Assembly: GCA_001839685.1 (NCBI GenBank)
Contig: MLAK01000590.1
Coordinates: forward strand, 35,915 to 96,303
DNA: 60,389 nt
Reading direction: 5' to 3'
Origin: Tritrichomonas foetus
Lineage: Eukaryota > Parabasalia > Tritrichomonadida > Tritrichomonadidae
Shown piece by piece: positions 37,301-45,701 of this stretch. Below the pieces are notes generated by a model. The model was not told the DNA's origin, searched no databases, and saw only the letters and a list, made by a program, of their open reading frames with translations. The translations under genes and the position numbers were made by a program. Position 1 is the first letter of the stretch. Each line of letters opens with the position of its first letter.

Positions 37301-37728
37301 CATCATTAACTCAAATCGGAAAGCGTGCCTTTTCTGAAACCAAAGTTTCGGAATTTAAAGTCCCACTAAATTTGAAAAGTATCGGTGAATCAGCTTTTGA
37401 AAAGACAAACTTAGCTTCTTTAGTTTTTGACTCTGATGATGACAATTCTTTGAAAAATTATAAATTGCAAGTAATTGGGCAAAAATGCTTCTATGAGTCA
37501 TTTTTGACATCTTTGTCATTACCACCTAGTCTGACTTCTATTGGGAAATATGCATTTTATCATTCTCCTCATCTTAGAACTGTAAACTTTTGTGGGGAAC
37601 CAGAGAGTTCATTAAAACTTGGAAAACATTGTTTTGCTCGTGCTGATAAAAGGCTTGTGTTAAATGTACAAAATGGTGTAAAACTGAATCATTTTTATGG
37701 TGATAATTACAAAATAAATCTAATGTAG
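31354..37728 (+). CDS. BspA-like LRR protein, 3' part
   Basis: This is an open frame of 2124 codons with dozens of TpLRR/BspA repeats (consensus I-xx-I-x-I-P-xx-V-xx-I-xxx-A-F-xx-C-xx-L), for example IKSLNIPNTIAFIDQSAFV and VFIPKSVIEIGKGAFSNC. The ATG at 31354 falls in the middle of a repeat, so it is not the true start; the gene runs in from 28717. Several non-repeat inserts break the solenoid. They include a His/Asn-rich stretch (~33530-33900), a Lys/Tyr/Asp-rich basic linker (~34620-34900) and a Glu-rich segment (~35690-35800). No transmembrane segment or sorting motif is seen at the C-terminus. Surface or adhesive roles are known for some relatives but not shown here. Confidence 0.88.
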   Translation: MSLESINIPYSPKVEIESMAFYNCKNLTKFDHIEKYEFILANYSRDAFLNTKIESFKLSINDYFCFSGLKSLKHVYFHIPVQDEKYIGIPNLAFSGTGIETIDLSGFYFIGDYAFQDCHELKSVVIKGQDQFYFIGNSAFLNCTSLETFEVPCIFHIGNSCFENCASFNSPLSTMNLNYIGKYAFRNSGVKSLSGNIKYIGKSAFQDCKSLQSFENSQNGNYDSDCFMNSSIESFLSSNSNFGSSCFENCQLLKKFTIEENLKEHWIDNNVYTFYQIFQKKIQRRERYYQSNPSFGIKMFQNSGIAEIEIPSDLCEVPSYCFYGCKKLQKVIFKSDYNIGSNIHEINSYAFAYSGLKSIVFPERLCSIRDHAFYNTLNLKNTTFDESIIEFIGTNAFGFSGIESVRFPTTIKEISSGAFSYCNNLRIVTFELNKCTIKIGDHAFMQCKNLATFECDNMVGINIDKSDPNYSFVGCSNLKTLNIKNNLYQSDDNKIIDGITYNKNMSKMLLMSSQIPNHLRFPRQFIKMPKHAFAFTLLTEVIFEKSTNITHLPNYAFYSTLIRKFVLPDTVKSIGCSCFEDCKDLKTFVISQESNLTSLGNYCFMNTAIKAIYIPQNVQKIPPYCFAKCNNLKSFSLSNYHKTNVICEYAFFKSGIEALKLPKKLIIENDAFSYCKLKTLFLENSQEINTCSFSNNPLESVYIKFNSKFFKEEQYKIDDLSNKFSSELSLCTNHQHRFLKPHDSSLCSLIDKLRNFFNAFLGCQNMKSFMLVFHYQGTIAISPKEYHNDNEQINNGCSPSNIDKMIDSILNHLVETRKRQLKYIPFEKVSDNNKFDPRSFSHNYHHRFNGNEFMFSQLFEITIPKQITKLNDKLFYGCTNLTKINFETHSTLHVIGEYCFVGTKIESIILPNWCHELRKGCFKDVSSLEHIECNEIHLLDDEALSGTSINSFIFNNLNFLGNSVFRECKCLTSIKHVNCNYQEIGMNCFENTNIKQFKLPPTVSIIRKNAFCGCSHLKKFNIPHSSSLLYIEGMAFTDTAIKSLNIPNTIAFIDQSAFVKTPNLTSIFANNEIDNPEYEIDSKTGAVYYLPLFERVKIKIPKRVPYNSKYNKNGEKNDKYDYLTVYEEKCDDEYPQEVIVYDTHCSYSNPRSCRNRFSSKYPQKYHKKHAKKAVKSDTIKKIYQHLKKILLLVPRNIQKFDVPKDVNEIGSSAFSGSIQKVKFIEPSITTILHKDSFACSNLEQIELPNSIKLIGESCFNGCQELRKVLFHGNFLELREIPQFCFSFCTSLESINLPISIRKIGSCAFNCCFNLRNVNLSQLLLLEEVNSSAFMQTSLEEILFPPKIKKIDKCSFSEIRTLHLVDFTKTIVNLCNDPRHEIFSSRNHHIVNYYFAQLKSLPKYRNNYISYLKHHPKNACFDYFYTRNHFNYLTFIDKFECADVDTFTTIIEEEKARKKESIEEEEYVVCEAQSDSYNDEYISYSRRPTRATQIKSVKFENCSFKNYYKKLNEINYIDEFSFAGSFANIVRLNENIIATEFFKHFGKIDLLEKPNVKFELKLQTNHYNNVLFTSKFRIRNYEIVNSSQCDIMTNQPINEIVLPESLKPIPYTNSQFLFPLHFHGCQQLTTVNFHPELKLENIPPYCFAFTNIETITFPRFLKTIDYNAFLYCTNLKMMTFTYLETSETENLNKLTIKNSFSGSGVEILDLRGYSVINIEESSFSGCKNLKKVIFGEKTQIQTIKKYSFAYSGLESFDFPESVEKIDEGAFDGCKLLETVNFNQNLNKIGQFAFRFTKINNVFIPKSVIEIGKGAFSNCLSLIKADFETHRKLQIKIQKGAFEYSSISSLNIPLANYFHLPNLKEVKFNENLLKKSQRFDQITHENGCITKKKKLIFIPTDIIELEIPAIVSKWKPNIFANCKKLEIIRFDKNSQIQVLHPIHSSTLKFIEIPASVSIICDCAFLGCNSLLSFSILTDEKIEGKSSLTQIGKRAFSETKVSEFKVPLNLKSIGESAFEKTNLASLVFDSDDDNSLKNYKLQVIGQKCFYESFLTSLSLPPSLTSIGKYAFYHSPHLRTVNFCGEPESSLKLGKHCFARADKRLVLNVQNGVKLNHFYGDNYKINLM

Positions 37729-38271
37729 AAATTATTTATAAAAATCATTTTCCATTTATTTTACATATTTATATTATATTTATTTTTGTAATCAATACAA
37801 TAAACTAGTTATGATTCAATCCCAAAGATTATGATCAATCAATAATGATGTTTTTCTGTATGTTATTCGCTCCTAATATAAATATTTTTATCTATAAAAT
37901 GCTATTCAATTTGTTAATGCAATATTATATCTCTGATTTGCATTTACACACTTAAAAGATTAATGCTTAAGCTCACCTGAAAAATTTATTCAAAATGAAG
38001 TTCTCTTTGTTAGTATTCACATATATTCATCACTTTTGAATCCGGAAAAGAAGAATAACAGAAATCGTTTCGTCTATACTTTCGGATAGCAATTTTGTTT
38101 GATTCCTAGCACATTTAGATGATTTCTTTAGTCAGAAGAAGGCTTTAACGGTCAATTTAATTAAATACAGAATATTCTCTTTGATTTAAGAAAAAATCAT
38201 AAAAAATTTTTTCGTATCTGAAAGTTTATTTTACATAAATTAGAAGACAACAATAATACCTTTAACGGATT
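37729..38271. other. Convergent intergenic, nothing recognised
   Basis: This 543-base AT-rich region lies between the LRR gene end and the unknown minus-strand gene end. No ORF, repeat or structured element could be supported. Confidence 0.55.
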
Positions 38272-39072
38272 TCAAGAGTCACTATCATTCAATTCTTTAT
38301 CACTTTTTCTGTTTTTATTTTTCGACGATTTGGCTTGGTTCAAATCTATTTTGGGGACAAACTCAGGAACATTTGATTCAAAAAGTGGCGGCTCTGAGGA
38401 ACTTTTTGAATCACTATTTGAACTGTTTTCATCTGATGTTCTGTTATTCGATATAGGAGATATTTCAGAAGGCTTCTTAAACTTGTTTGGATAGAGCTGT
38501 GATAGTCTTGTTGATAGTAAAGCTTTTGGCGCGTTTGGATGAAGTTTTTTCGTCGGATAATTATTTTTCCCGCCATTTTTGAGAATATCGGTTAAACGGT
38601 GTTTTGGTGCGTCCGGATGTAGCTCTGTTTTTGTGACAACTCCGATTTTACTATTTGGCCTGGTTTTGTTTTTCAACATATTGCTTAAAATATTGGAATA
38701 ATTTTTATCGACTTGTGATTTGTTGTATTTCAGCTGGTTTTGTGATATTTCATCACTTGAGATTTCAAAAGTTGAAGGGATTGTTAAATTAGCGTTTTCG
38801 TTGTCTTTTTCACCATTTTCAATTTTCTGGTTGATTGATTCGATCTGATTGTCTGCCGGTGAATTTGGCGGAGACAAATTGTCGGACTTTGTCGTGGTCG
38901 AAGTCAGCGAGCTCGATTCGTCATCGGAAGTACTTATTGCAAACATCGATTTTTTATTTAGAATTGGTGGTGGTTTTTCGTTGTTTTCTGTGGCGAAAGA
39001 GTTTTTAATATCTTCCATATCGTCAAGTATGTGCCCTGCTTTCAGTGAATAACCTGCGGAATTATGGCTCAT
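38272..39072 (-). CDS. Hypothetical low-complexity protein with a duplicated LHP(D/N)APK motif
   Basis: The ATG at 39072 gives 266 residues (the frame also opens with a GTG 36 bases earlier). The composition is Ser/Asn/Lys/Asp-rich, suggesting a largely disordered protein. The one conspicuous feature is a short repeated block: ELHPDAPKHRLTDILKN and, ~30 residues later, KLHPNAPKALLSTRLSQLYP. Each is Leu-His-Pro-Asx-Ala-Pro-Lys followed by a short helix, which would suit a pair of short linear binding motifs. The C-terminus is Lys/Asp/Ser-rich. No family is recognised. CTAAACGGTC, a Myb-like word, lies upstream. Confidence 0.65.
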   Translation of the reverse strand: MSHNSAGYSLKAGHILDDMEDIKNSFATENNEKPPPILNKKSMFAISTSDDESSSLTSTTTKSDNLSPPNSPADNQIESINQKIENGEKDNENANLTIPSTFEISSDEISQNQLKYNKSQVDKNYSNILSNMLKNKTRPNSKIGVVTKTELHPDAPKHRLTDILKNGGKNNYPTKKLHPNAPKALLSTRLSQLYPNKFKKPSEISPISNNRTSDENSSNSDSKSSSEPPLFESNVPEFVPKIDLNQAKSSKNKNRKSDKELNDSDS

Positions 39073-39455
39073 AGACGACGAAGAAGTTTTTTTCCGTTTT
39101 CTAAACACCTAAACGGTCTTAATTTTTTGATGGTCATTTATCCTCTGAAACCTTTTTTTTTACAGACCGAATAGACTCTTAAACATGAGTCCTCTGACCA
39201 AATATAGATTAAAAGTATTTTGTGATGGATAAAAATATTTTACTTATGAGGATTTTTAATGAGAATGAAAATCACTGATTTTCCAATACTGACATTATAA
39301 ACTCAAATTCAGTATAAAATCTTTGTTGAAATACTCTTTCCCGAAGAGAATTTTCATGAATTGAATAATATTATGTTGAATGAGAATCTTCGATTTCATA
39401 AATGATATTGCTTAATTTAAATCGACTATAATTGCATAGGAGATCATAAGGACTT
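39073..39455. other. Intergenic, nothing recognised
   Basis: AT-rich spacer between the unknown gene (38272-39072) and the frame-extended 3' end of the ankyrin gene. No ORF or strong repeat is present. Confidence 0.5.
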
Positions 39456-39520
39456 CTATAAATTAAAAATTATAACACCAAATGCATCTTTTTCAGTTGC
39501 ATTAATAATCCTATTTTTCA

Positions 39521-41344
39521 CTAAGTATTTATAGGCTTCAAGACAATCATTAACTGCTGCAAGATGAAGGATATTATAATTAATTTCAATAAAAACTCCA
39601 TAAAAATATTAGATTCGATTTTATTCATTGTTGCTTTTATATCAACTCCTTCTTTTTTCACGAGAATATCAATAATTTCTACAGAATCAGATAAAATTGA
39701 TGAATGAAGTGGAGTTTGTCCTTCATGATCACGAGCATTTAAATTAATATTAGGATGATTTATTAATAATTTTACAATTTCTACATTTTTTACAGAAATT
39801 GCTAAATGTAATGGTGTATTGAACTTTATATCTATAGCATTAATATTAATATTATCTTTACTTATTAAGAATTTAACAACCTCAAGATGGCCATTAACGC
39901 AAGCTAAATGAAGTGGTGTCATTTTAGATTTAGTCTGACAGTTACCATTTGCAAAACATTCATTTACTAAGAATTGAACAACATCTAGATGACCTTTTTC
40001 AGCAGAATAATGGAGAGGTTGCTCCAAATAAATTGCAGTGCAACTCACAGAGAATAGATTTGAATTAATAAGTAATTTTACAATATCTAAATGTCCATTC
40101 TCAGCAGCAAAATGAAGTGCATTTCGATGATAATGATCGACTTCATTCTTAGATATTTTAGGGTTTTTTATCATGATTTGGCAAGCCTCAAAATAGCCAT
40201 TACTTGCAACAAAACAAAAAATGTCTTTGCGGTTCACTTTAGAACTTAATTCGACTTTATCCATAACAAATTGCATTATTTCAATATTATTAAACTCAAC
40301 AGCTTCTGCAAAAATATTATTTTTTCTTTTACTCAATTGAAACAAAAAGTTTTCCTGTTCAGCTAAAATTAAATTAAAGCAGTAGAAATTATAAGATCTT
40401 AAAGATTCAAATAAATCATCTTTTGTAAACTCAATTTCGTAATTTGAATGAAAATAAGTCACTAATTCATTTCTATGGAATTTTATTGCAATTTTGATGC
40501 ATTTGTTATTGAGTTTAATTTTCTTTGATTCTAACAAATGAATTATTTCTGTATTTCCTCCTGCAATGGAATAATGCAGAATATAGTTGTCTATTTTGGC
40601 ATTATGCATCAATAAATATTTAAAAACTTGAATACTTCCAAGAAATGCAGAATAGTTAATTAAATTAAGTTTTCTTTTTGGTTTTTGTAAATAGAAATTT
40701 GTTTCAAAAACCGAAGAAGGTAAAAAGAATGAATCAACATCCAAATTAGTTTGGTTTATATAATCATGTAAAGAAACATCATCATCATTCTGAATAAATT
40801 TTGCAATAATATGATCATTCATTCCATTCTCTAAGTTTTCTTTGATTAGTGCATTTGAGTATTTGTTTGATAACCAGTGTTCGTAAACCATGAAATTATT
40901 CATTTTCTTTTCTTTTATTCCAAGAAAGGCCTCTTCAAAATAGAATTTAAAGATATTGTATTTTCGAATAAGAACATTTATGTCAATTAATTCAAGTTCG
41001 TAAAGATAGACCATGATGGCTTGATTATGCGAAAATAAAGAAATTAAATCTGAAGTTGCTATAAATGACTTAATATCATCCTTGAGAAATGATAAAAAGG
41101 ATTTACATTTGGGAAGCAAAGATGGTCTTGTTTTAACAATTTGATTGATAGTTCTCAGAATTCGTGGAAATATTTGATTATTTGTTTTATAATTATTGTA
41201 AAATGATTGAAAATCATGCATATCACAATCACATGCTATTTCAAATAATTGTGATTGAATATCAATTATCTCATTAAAATCAGCAACAGAATCTTCAGTC
41301 ATTGATCTTGACATGTTATATGAAAATTTTAAAAATATATTCAT
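39521..41344 (-). CDS. Ankyrin-repeat protein, trichomonad-type, 3' frameshift
   Basis: The ATG at 41344 gives 607 residues; an ATG at 41314 (MSRSMTEDSVADFNE) is also plausible. The N-terminal half is a helical region of the type common in trichomonad ankyrin proteins (DUF3447-like; INVLIRKYNIFKFYFEEAFL). The C-terminal third has clear ankyrin repeats: NALHFAAENGHLDIVKLLI, PLHYSAEKGHLDVVQFLV, TPLHLACVNGHLEVVKFLI, TPLHLAISVKNVEIVKLLI, TPLHSSILSDSVEIIDILV. After NKIESNIF the reading turns into unrelated hydrophobic sequence. One extra T in the run at 39602-39606 would continue into another repeat (NILHLAAVNDCLEAYKYLV) and end at a TAG at 39456-39458. The gene is probably longer than the open frame. 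It likely acts as a protein-binding scaffold. Confidence 0.85.
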   Translation of the reverse strand: MNIFLKFSYNMSRSMTEDSVADFNEIIDIQSQLFEIACDCDMHDFQSFYNNYKTNNQIFPRILRTINQIVKTRPSLLPKCKSFLSFLKDDIKSFIATSDLISLFSHNQAIMVYLYELELIDINVLIRKYNIFKFYFEEAFLGIKEKKMNNFMVYEHWLSNKYSNALIKENLENGMNDHIIAKFIQNDDDVSLHDYINQTNLDVDSFFLPSSVFETNFYLQKPKRKLNLINYSAFLGSIQVFKYLLMHNAKIDNYILHYSIAGGNTEIIHLLESKKIKLNNKCIKIAIKFHRNELVTYFHSNYEIEFTKDDLFESLRSYNFYCFNLILAEQENFLFQLSKRKNNIFAEAVEFNNIEIMQFVMDKVELSSKVNRKDIFCFVASNGYFEACQIMIKNPKISKNEVDHYHRNALHFAAENGHLDIVKLLINSNLFSVSCTAIYLEQPLHYSAEKGHLDVVQFLVNECFANGNCQTKSKMTPLHLACVNGHLEVVKFLISKDNININAIDIKFNTPLHLAISVKNVEIVKLLINHPNINLNARDHEGQTPLHSSILSDSVEIIDILVKKEGVDIKATMNKIESNIFMEFLLKLIIISFILQQLMIVLKPINT

Positions 41345-41563
41345 GATAAATGTCGAGAAACTCACATAAAGGGTCTTTTATTTTCAATTTATTCAACTAT
41401 ATATATCAAGATATGATATATATCCGAATATAATTTATAAAAAATTCATATTCGTCATTTTAGCAAGTTTCCCTACATTTTCATGAAACTGTAAATTGTG
41501 ATCAGAAATAATGATTATTCACGATATGATTTTCCTCCATAAGATGAAAATACAAATCAAAAG

Positions 41564-42205
41564 CTATTCACTCACCAGATATAATGTGAAAGTATTATCA
41601 TTCATAATTTCTGCCCAAAAAAATCTTTTTTCTCTCAACATTTTACGTTTTCGATGACATAAACAGATTCCCTTTACTAATGAGTTTGAATGTGAATGTG
41701 AATCAGGGCAATCAAGTGGAAGTAAACTTCTGGAAAACCATTGTAATGCTTTCATTTGATTAGGTGATGCTTGGATGATTTTAATAATTAAAAAAATTAA
41801 ATTCTGAACATTTTCATTATCAGTTGGAATTATTGGTGGCCATAATCCATATATTTTTGATGATACTTCTTTTGGTATTATATTTAGGATCATATTTTGC
41901 ATTTTTATGAGATTTTGATCATGATCATAATCTAAAACATTGGTATTATTATTTTCCAAAGACCGGAAAGATTCAATCATTTGTTCATATATTGTGGAAT
42001 ATTTAGTTTCATCTATATCACACAATGAATCTAAATCCATGTTTTCAACAGATTCTTGAATATTTTTGGTATAAAATCCATTAAAATCGATTAATGGAAT
42101 TGAACTACTTTCTTGTCCAGGCGATAAAGGAGCTTTTGCAAGATCATATGTTTTTGCACGCTTTCTGTTACTTCTGCTACGCTTGTGAGGAGAGGTTATC
42201 ATCAT
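41564..42205 (-). CDS. Hypothetical protein
   Basis: The ATG at 42205 gives 213 residues (the frame extends upstream without ATG). It starts MMITSPHKRSRSNRKRAKTY, a basic stretch resembling a nuclear localisation signal, followed by a Ser/Pro-rich part. The middle is acidic and helical, and the C-terminal third has ICLCHRKRKMLREKRFFWAE. No family or catalytic motif is recognised. The gene is divergent from the CLASP-like gene, with a long 822-base spacer. Confidence 0.6.
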   Translation of the reverse strand: MMITSPHKRSRSNRKRAKTYDLAKAPLSPGQESSSIPLIDFNGFYTKNIQESVENMDLDSLCDIDETKYSTIYEQMIESFRSLENNNTNVLDYDHDQNLIKMQNMILNIIPKEVSSKIYGLWPPIIPTDNENVQNLIFLIIKIIQASPNQMKALQWFSRSLLPLDCPDSHSHSNSLVKGICLCHRKRKMLREKRFFWAEIMNDNTFTLYLVSE

Positions 42206-43027
42206 TCCTTTTTCAATCTCAAAAAGAAATTTCAATACACTGAGAAAAAATTCTAACAAAAACGATTTTATCACATTTCACAAAAATGTATTTCGGGATT
42301 CAACAAAAATACACTAATTTTTGAATAAAAAAACATCAATATATTGAATGCATGAGATAACACAGAACCTTATTTTCATATTTTTAAGCAAATTAAAATG
42401 TGGCTTGATGACCTGAACATTTACCCAGGAAAATCGGAAGTAGATTCTTTCTGATATAATGATGGTTCTCTTTTGAAATTTTCTATTCAGTTTCTGAAAA
42501 TGAAATTGTTTAAGAAAGTATTCTGTCAAGTATCAATTTCACCAGAATCCAACTGACAGAAAAAATTGTCAAGTTATTTCGTGTATTAATACAATGAAAC
42601 ATTAATTAATGATATGTTTTTATCAATGATTCACACTAATATGGGAAGTTACATTCATTCTTCAAATCACATTTCCATTTTCATGAATGGCATTTTTTAT
42701 TTATATTTTTTATTAATATTCAAAGAAAGTCGTTTCATTTTCCAGACAAAAATGAAGCCTAAAAATGGAAATACTTCTTAAACAGATAACATACTTTGAT
42801 TTTAATCAATGCCAAATTAATCAATTTTCATGATTTCACTCATTTTTTATAGAAAAGCTTATTTGATTAAAAATAATTGTTTGTCATGATACGATCACTA
42901 TTTTTCACGGACGTTACAGAGCAAAGTATTCGATTTTAAAATGGTGAAAGTATATGAATATTTCAAAAGAAATATGGTCTCATTTTCTGTTACAGACCAA
43001 ATAAGTGATTAAAAAGTTATTTCTTTC
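42206..43027. other. Long divergent intergenic region
   Basis: This 822-base AT-rich region lies between the hypothetical gene (-) and the CLASP-like gene (+). A 71-codon minus ORF (42314-42529) is unsupported. AAAAAGTT occurs at 43011-43018, nine bases before the CLASP-like ATG. Confidence 0.5.
43011..43018 (+). promoter_or_regulatory. AAAAAGTT motif upstream of CLASP-like gene
   Basis: The octamer lies nine bases before the ATG at 43028 on the gene strand, so the transcript would have an extremely short leader if this is a core element. Role inferred from recurrence. Confidence 0.4.
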
Positions 43028-45211
43028 ATGAATGAAACCGATTACATTAATAAACGAAAAATGGAAAATCGAAAAAATTTCACATCAACAGCCGACCTTC
43101 ATCAACAGATTCTATTAATGTTCGAAAATGCTGGTCGAGATGTTGATCCAATTGCTGTTGAATCACAATCTCAAGCGAATTCCGAAGCATCCAAATTAGT
43201 GAACGATTTATTAACGCCACACGATTGGGACTTCCAAGTGAATGTGATGAATCGCGCAATGGGCTTAATTAATGGCGGTTTATTACAATACGATCAATGC
43301 ATCAAACAGCTGAGTCAAATAAATCAACCATTAATTTCCGCTGCCAAAAATTTACGAAGCACGCTTGTGAAACAATCATGTTTACTCATTTCTCAATTAG
43401 CGTTTGAACTTGGCGTACGTTTTGACATATTCGGCGAAATGATAATTCCGCTTTCTTCTCAAACGTCTCACGGAACCCAAATTATAGCTGAATCGTGCCG
43501 ATGCACAATTATGAACATAGCCAGGTGCTGCCCAACCAAAAAAGTGTTAAGATCGGTTCTTGATTTATCGAAAATGAAATCTGCTTCAAATCGTGAAATT
43601 TCATCTGAATGTCTTTGTTTTATTTGTGATAAATGGAATACATCAATTATTGAGCAAAACAATGAATTTATTATTGAATCATTATTAAGATTAATGGGAG
43701 ATGCATCACAGAATACTAGGAAGATTTCAAGAGATGCATCTCAAGTATTCATTGAAAAATATCCACAATACAAGGAAAAATTAGTTTCAGAAATTGATGA
43801 AAGATCTGCTCAAGTCATTTCGAAAAGACGATCAAAATCACCTCACACTTCATTTTTACCTGTGCCTAAAAAGAGACGTTCAAACAATAATAATAATATT
43901 AAACGTCCAAGACATCAAGAACAAGAACCATCTGCTTTGAAACGTGCTCCTGTTGCAGAAATTGATCTTTCTTCCAGAAGTAAATCAACACTTCCGTCAA
44001 GACCAAGTACTTTCGCTATAAAGGCCAATTTGAAGCTTGAAAAAGGAAAAGAAGAAGAATTTTTAGATGTTGTTGAAGAATATGTAAATACAAATCAACA
44101 ATTTGAATTATCCCAAAGCTTAAATTCAATAATAGCTGGACTGTTTGCTTGTGCTTTTAGTGATGACGAAAATATTCATTTGCGAGCAATTGATATGATT
44201 GGTAATCTTGTTTTCACATTTCCTAAGAATTTCTTACCGCATTTATCGAAACTTATTGAAATATTGATAACATTTAATGAAAAAAATATAAATAAGTATG
44301 ATCAAATGCTTCGTGATTTACAATCTATTTATGATCCAAATGTCTTATTGCTCAATACAGAAAATTTGCAGATTTCTACAAGACTCCTAAAGTTTGTAGC
44401 TTTGTTATGTGACGATGCAGAAACTGATCTAAAAAAGGATCAGATCTGCATCAATGTTTATGACATTGCTATGACATTATTGAAAAATGAACCGGAACAT
44501 TCAAAAAAAGTTATTTTTGCCATTTGTAGACAAAATCGTGAATTCATTGAACGCCAAAAAAATAAAGATCAAATATTAGATTTAATTAGCCAATATCAAG
44601 AAAATCCTGAATATCCATTTTTTAATCCACGTGGGGTTTCAATTTGGTGTGATGAAGTTCGAAAGTTCATTAAAACATCTCGATTTTCTTCACAAAAAGA
44701 AGGACTTTTCAATGAAATTTCTAAAGGTTTATCACTGACAAATGAAAAAGACTTGATTATTGTTTTGATTATAGATATTCTAAAGTTAACGAATAATGAA
44801 CAATTTGAAAAATTCTTACCAGATATAATTCTCTATTACAAAAATAGAAATGCGAAAAACATTCAAAAGCTAATTAAATATTTAATTGCAACAGTTGACA
44901 ATAAATTATTCATTAATAACTTATTGCCATTAATCGATGAATTATATGATGAAGACATTAGGAATTTAATAGATATATTAATAGAAGTCATTAAAAGTGG
45001 AAATAAAGACAAAGTGACTGAAGCATTTGATTACATTACTTCAACTTTGGGTGATTTAATAGATCATCGAGATTCTGAAGTTAGAAGAGTTGTAATTATG
45101 GCTTATGTTGTGCTCTCAGATGTTTTCCCAGAGAAAACTGCTATGGTAATTAGTAACCTTCCTAAAGTTCCTCAAAAATTGATTGCTTTTTATCAAAACC
45201 AACAAAAATGA
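43028..45211 (+). CDS. CLASP-like TOG/HEAT-repeat microtubule-associated protein
   Basis: This is a 727-residue protein starting at the ATG at 43028 (an ATG 33 bases later is possible). Residues ~60-265 match the CLASP N-terminal TOG pattern: DWDFQVNVMNRAMGLINGGL, RSTLVKQSCLLISQLAFELG, FGEMIIPLSSQTSHGTQIIA and RKISRDASQVFIEKYPQY. A basic, Ser/Pro/Asn-rich linker (~265-330, RSKSPHTSFLPVPKKRRSNN) follows, the kind that binds microtubules in CLASPs. The C-terminal ~380 residues are helical HEAT-like repeats ending in SEVRRVVIMAYVVLSDVFPE, similar to the CLASP C-terminal domain. CLASPs stabilise growing microtubule plus ends and the spindle. CLASP is preferred over other TOG proteins because of the linker and C-terminal layout. 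Confidence 0.8.
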   Translation: MNETDYINKRKMENRKNFTSTADLHQQILLMFENAGRDVDPIAVESQSQANSEASKLVNDLLTPHDWDFQVNVMNRAMGLINGGLLQYDQCIKQLSQINQPLISAAKNLRSTLVKQSCLLISQLAFELGVRFDIFGEMIIPLSSQTSHGTQIIAESCRCTIMNIARCCPTKKVLRSVLDLSKMKSASNREISSECLCFICDKWNTSIIEQNNEFIIESLLRLMGDASQNTRKISRDASQVFIEKYPQYKEKLVSEIDERSAQVISKRRSKSPHTSFLPVPKKRRSNNNNNIKRPRHQEQEPSALKRAPVAEIDLSSRSKSTLPSRPSTFAIKANLKLEKGKEEEFLDVVEEYVNTNQQFELSQSLNSIIAGLFACAFSDDENIHLRAIDMIGNLVFTFPKNFLPHLSKLIEILITFNEKNINKYDQMLRDLQSIYDPNVLLLNTENLQISTRLLKFVALLCDDAETDLKKDQICINVYDIAMTLLKNEPEHSKKVIFAICRQNREFIERQKNKDQILDLISQYQENPEYPFFNPRGVSIWCDEVRKFIKTSRFSSQKEGLFNEISKGLSLTNEKDLIIVLIIDILKLTNNEQFEKFLPDIILYYKNRNAKNIQKLIKYLIATVDNKLFINNLLPLIDELYDEDIRNLIDILIEVIKSGNKDKVTEAFDYITSTLGDLIDHRDSEVRRVVIMAYVVLSDVFPEKTAMVISNLPKVPQKLIAFYQNQQK

Positions 45212-45701
45212 TGTATGAAATATGTTTGATTGTATAAAATTTTCATGTGGTAATCGTTCCCTTTTTTTCATTCACTTTATTTTTTGTCTTTTATTTGATT
45301 CTTTGTTCTTTTATTTGATTCTTTATTTCTTTATTTGATTTGATTCTTTCTTCTTTTCTTTGATTCTTTATTATTTGATTTGATTCTTTGCTCTTTTCTT
45401 TGATTCTTTATTATTTGATTTGATTCTTTGCTCTTTTATTTGATTGTTTCTTCTTTTGTTTTACATGAATAAAAGGGCAATTTTTTTAGGAATATTGAAA
45501 ACAACAGAAAATTAGAAGTGAAGCATATGCACAGTATATCTTTTTACTAATAAATAATGATAAAATTCTCATTTTTCATTTCTATTTTTTCTCCTCCATC
45601 TTTTTTCATGCGATTTCCCATTTTTTATTATAAAAATTTTGGAAAAAATAAAAATAAATGAAATATATCGGCAAAATTCTGGAAAAAGTCCGGGAAACAC
45701 T
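45212..45701. other. Convergent intergenic with T-rich repeats
   Basis: This 490-base region between the CLASP-like and CFAP418-like genes is dominated by a T-rich repeat (45284-45453). An apparent plus ORF at 45639-45995 is a shadow of the CFAP418-like gene. Confidence 0.5.
45284..45453. repeat. T-rich imperfect tandem repeat (TTTATTTGATTCTTTG-type)
   Basis: Variants of TTATTTGATTCTTTGCTCTT recur about eight times, and two ~41-base super-units (TCTTTGATTCTTTATTATTT onward) are almost identical. It lies just 3' of the CLASP-like gene. One strand is nearly pure pyrimidine/TG. No function is evident. Confidence 0.75.
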
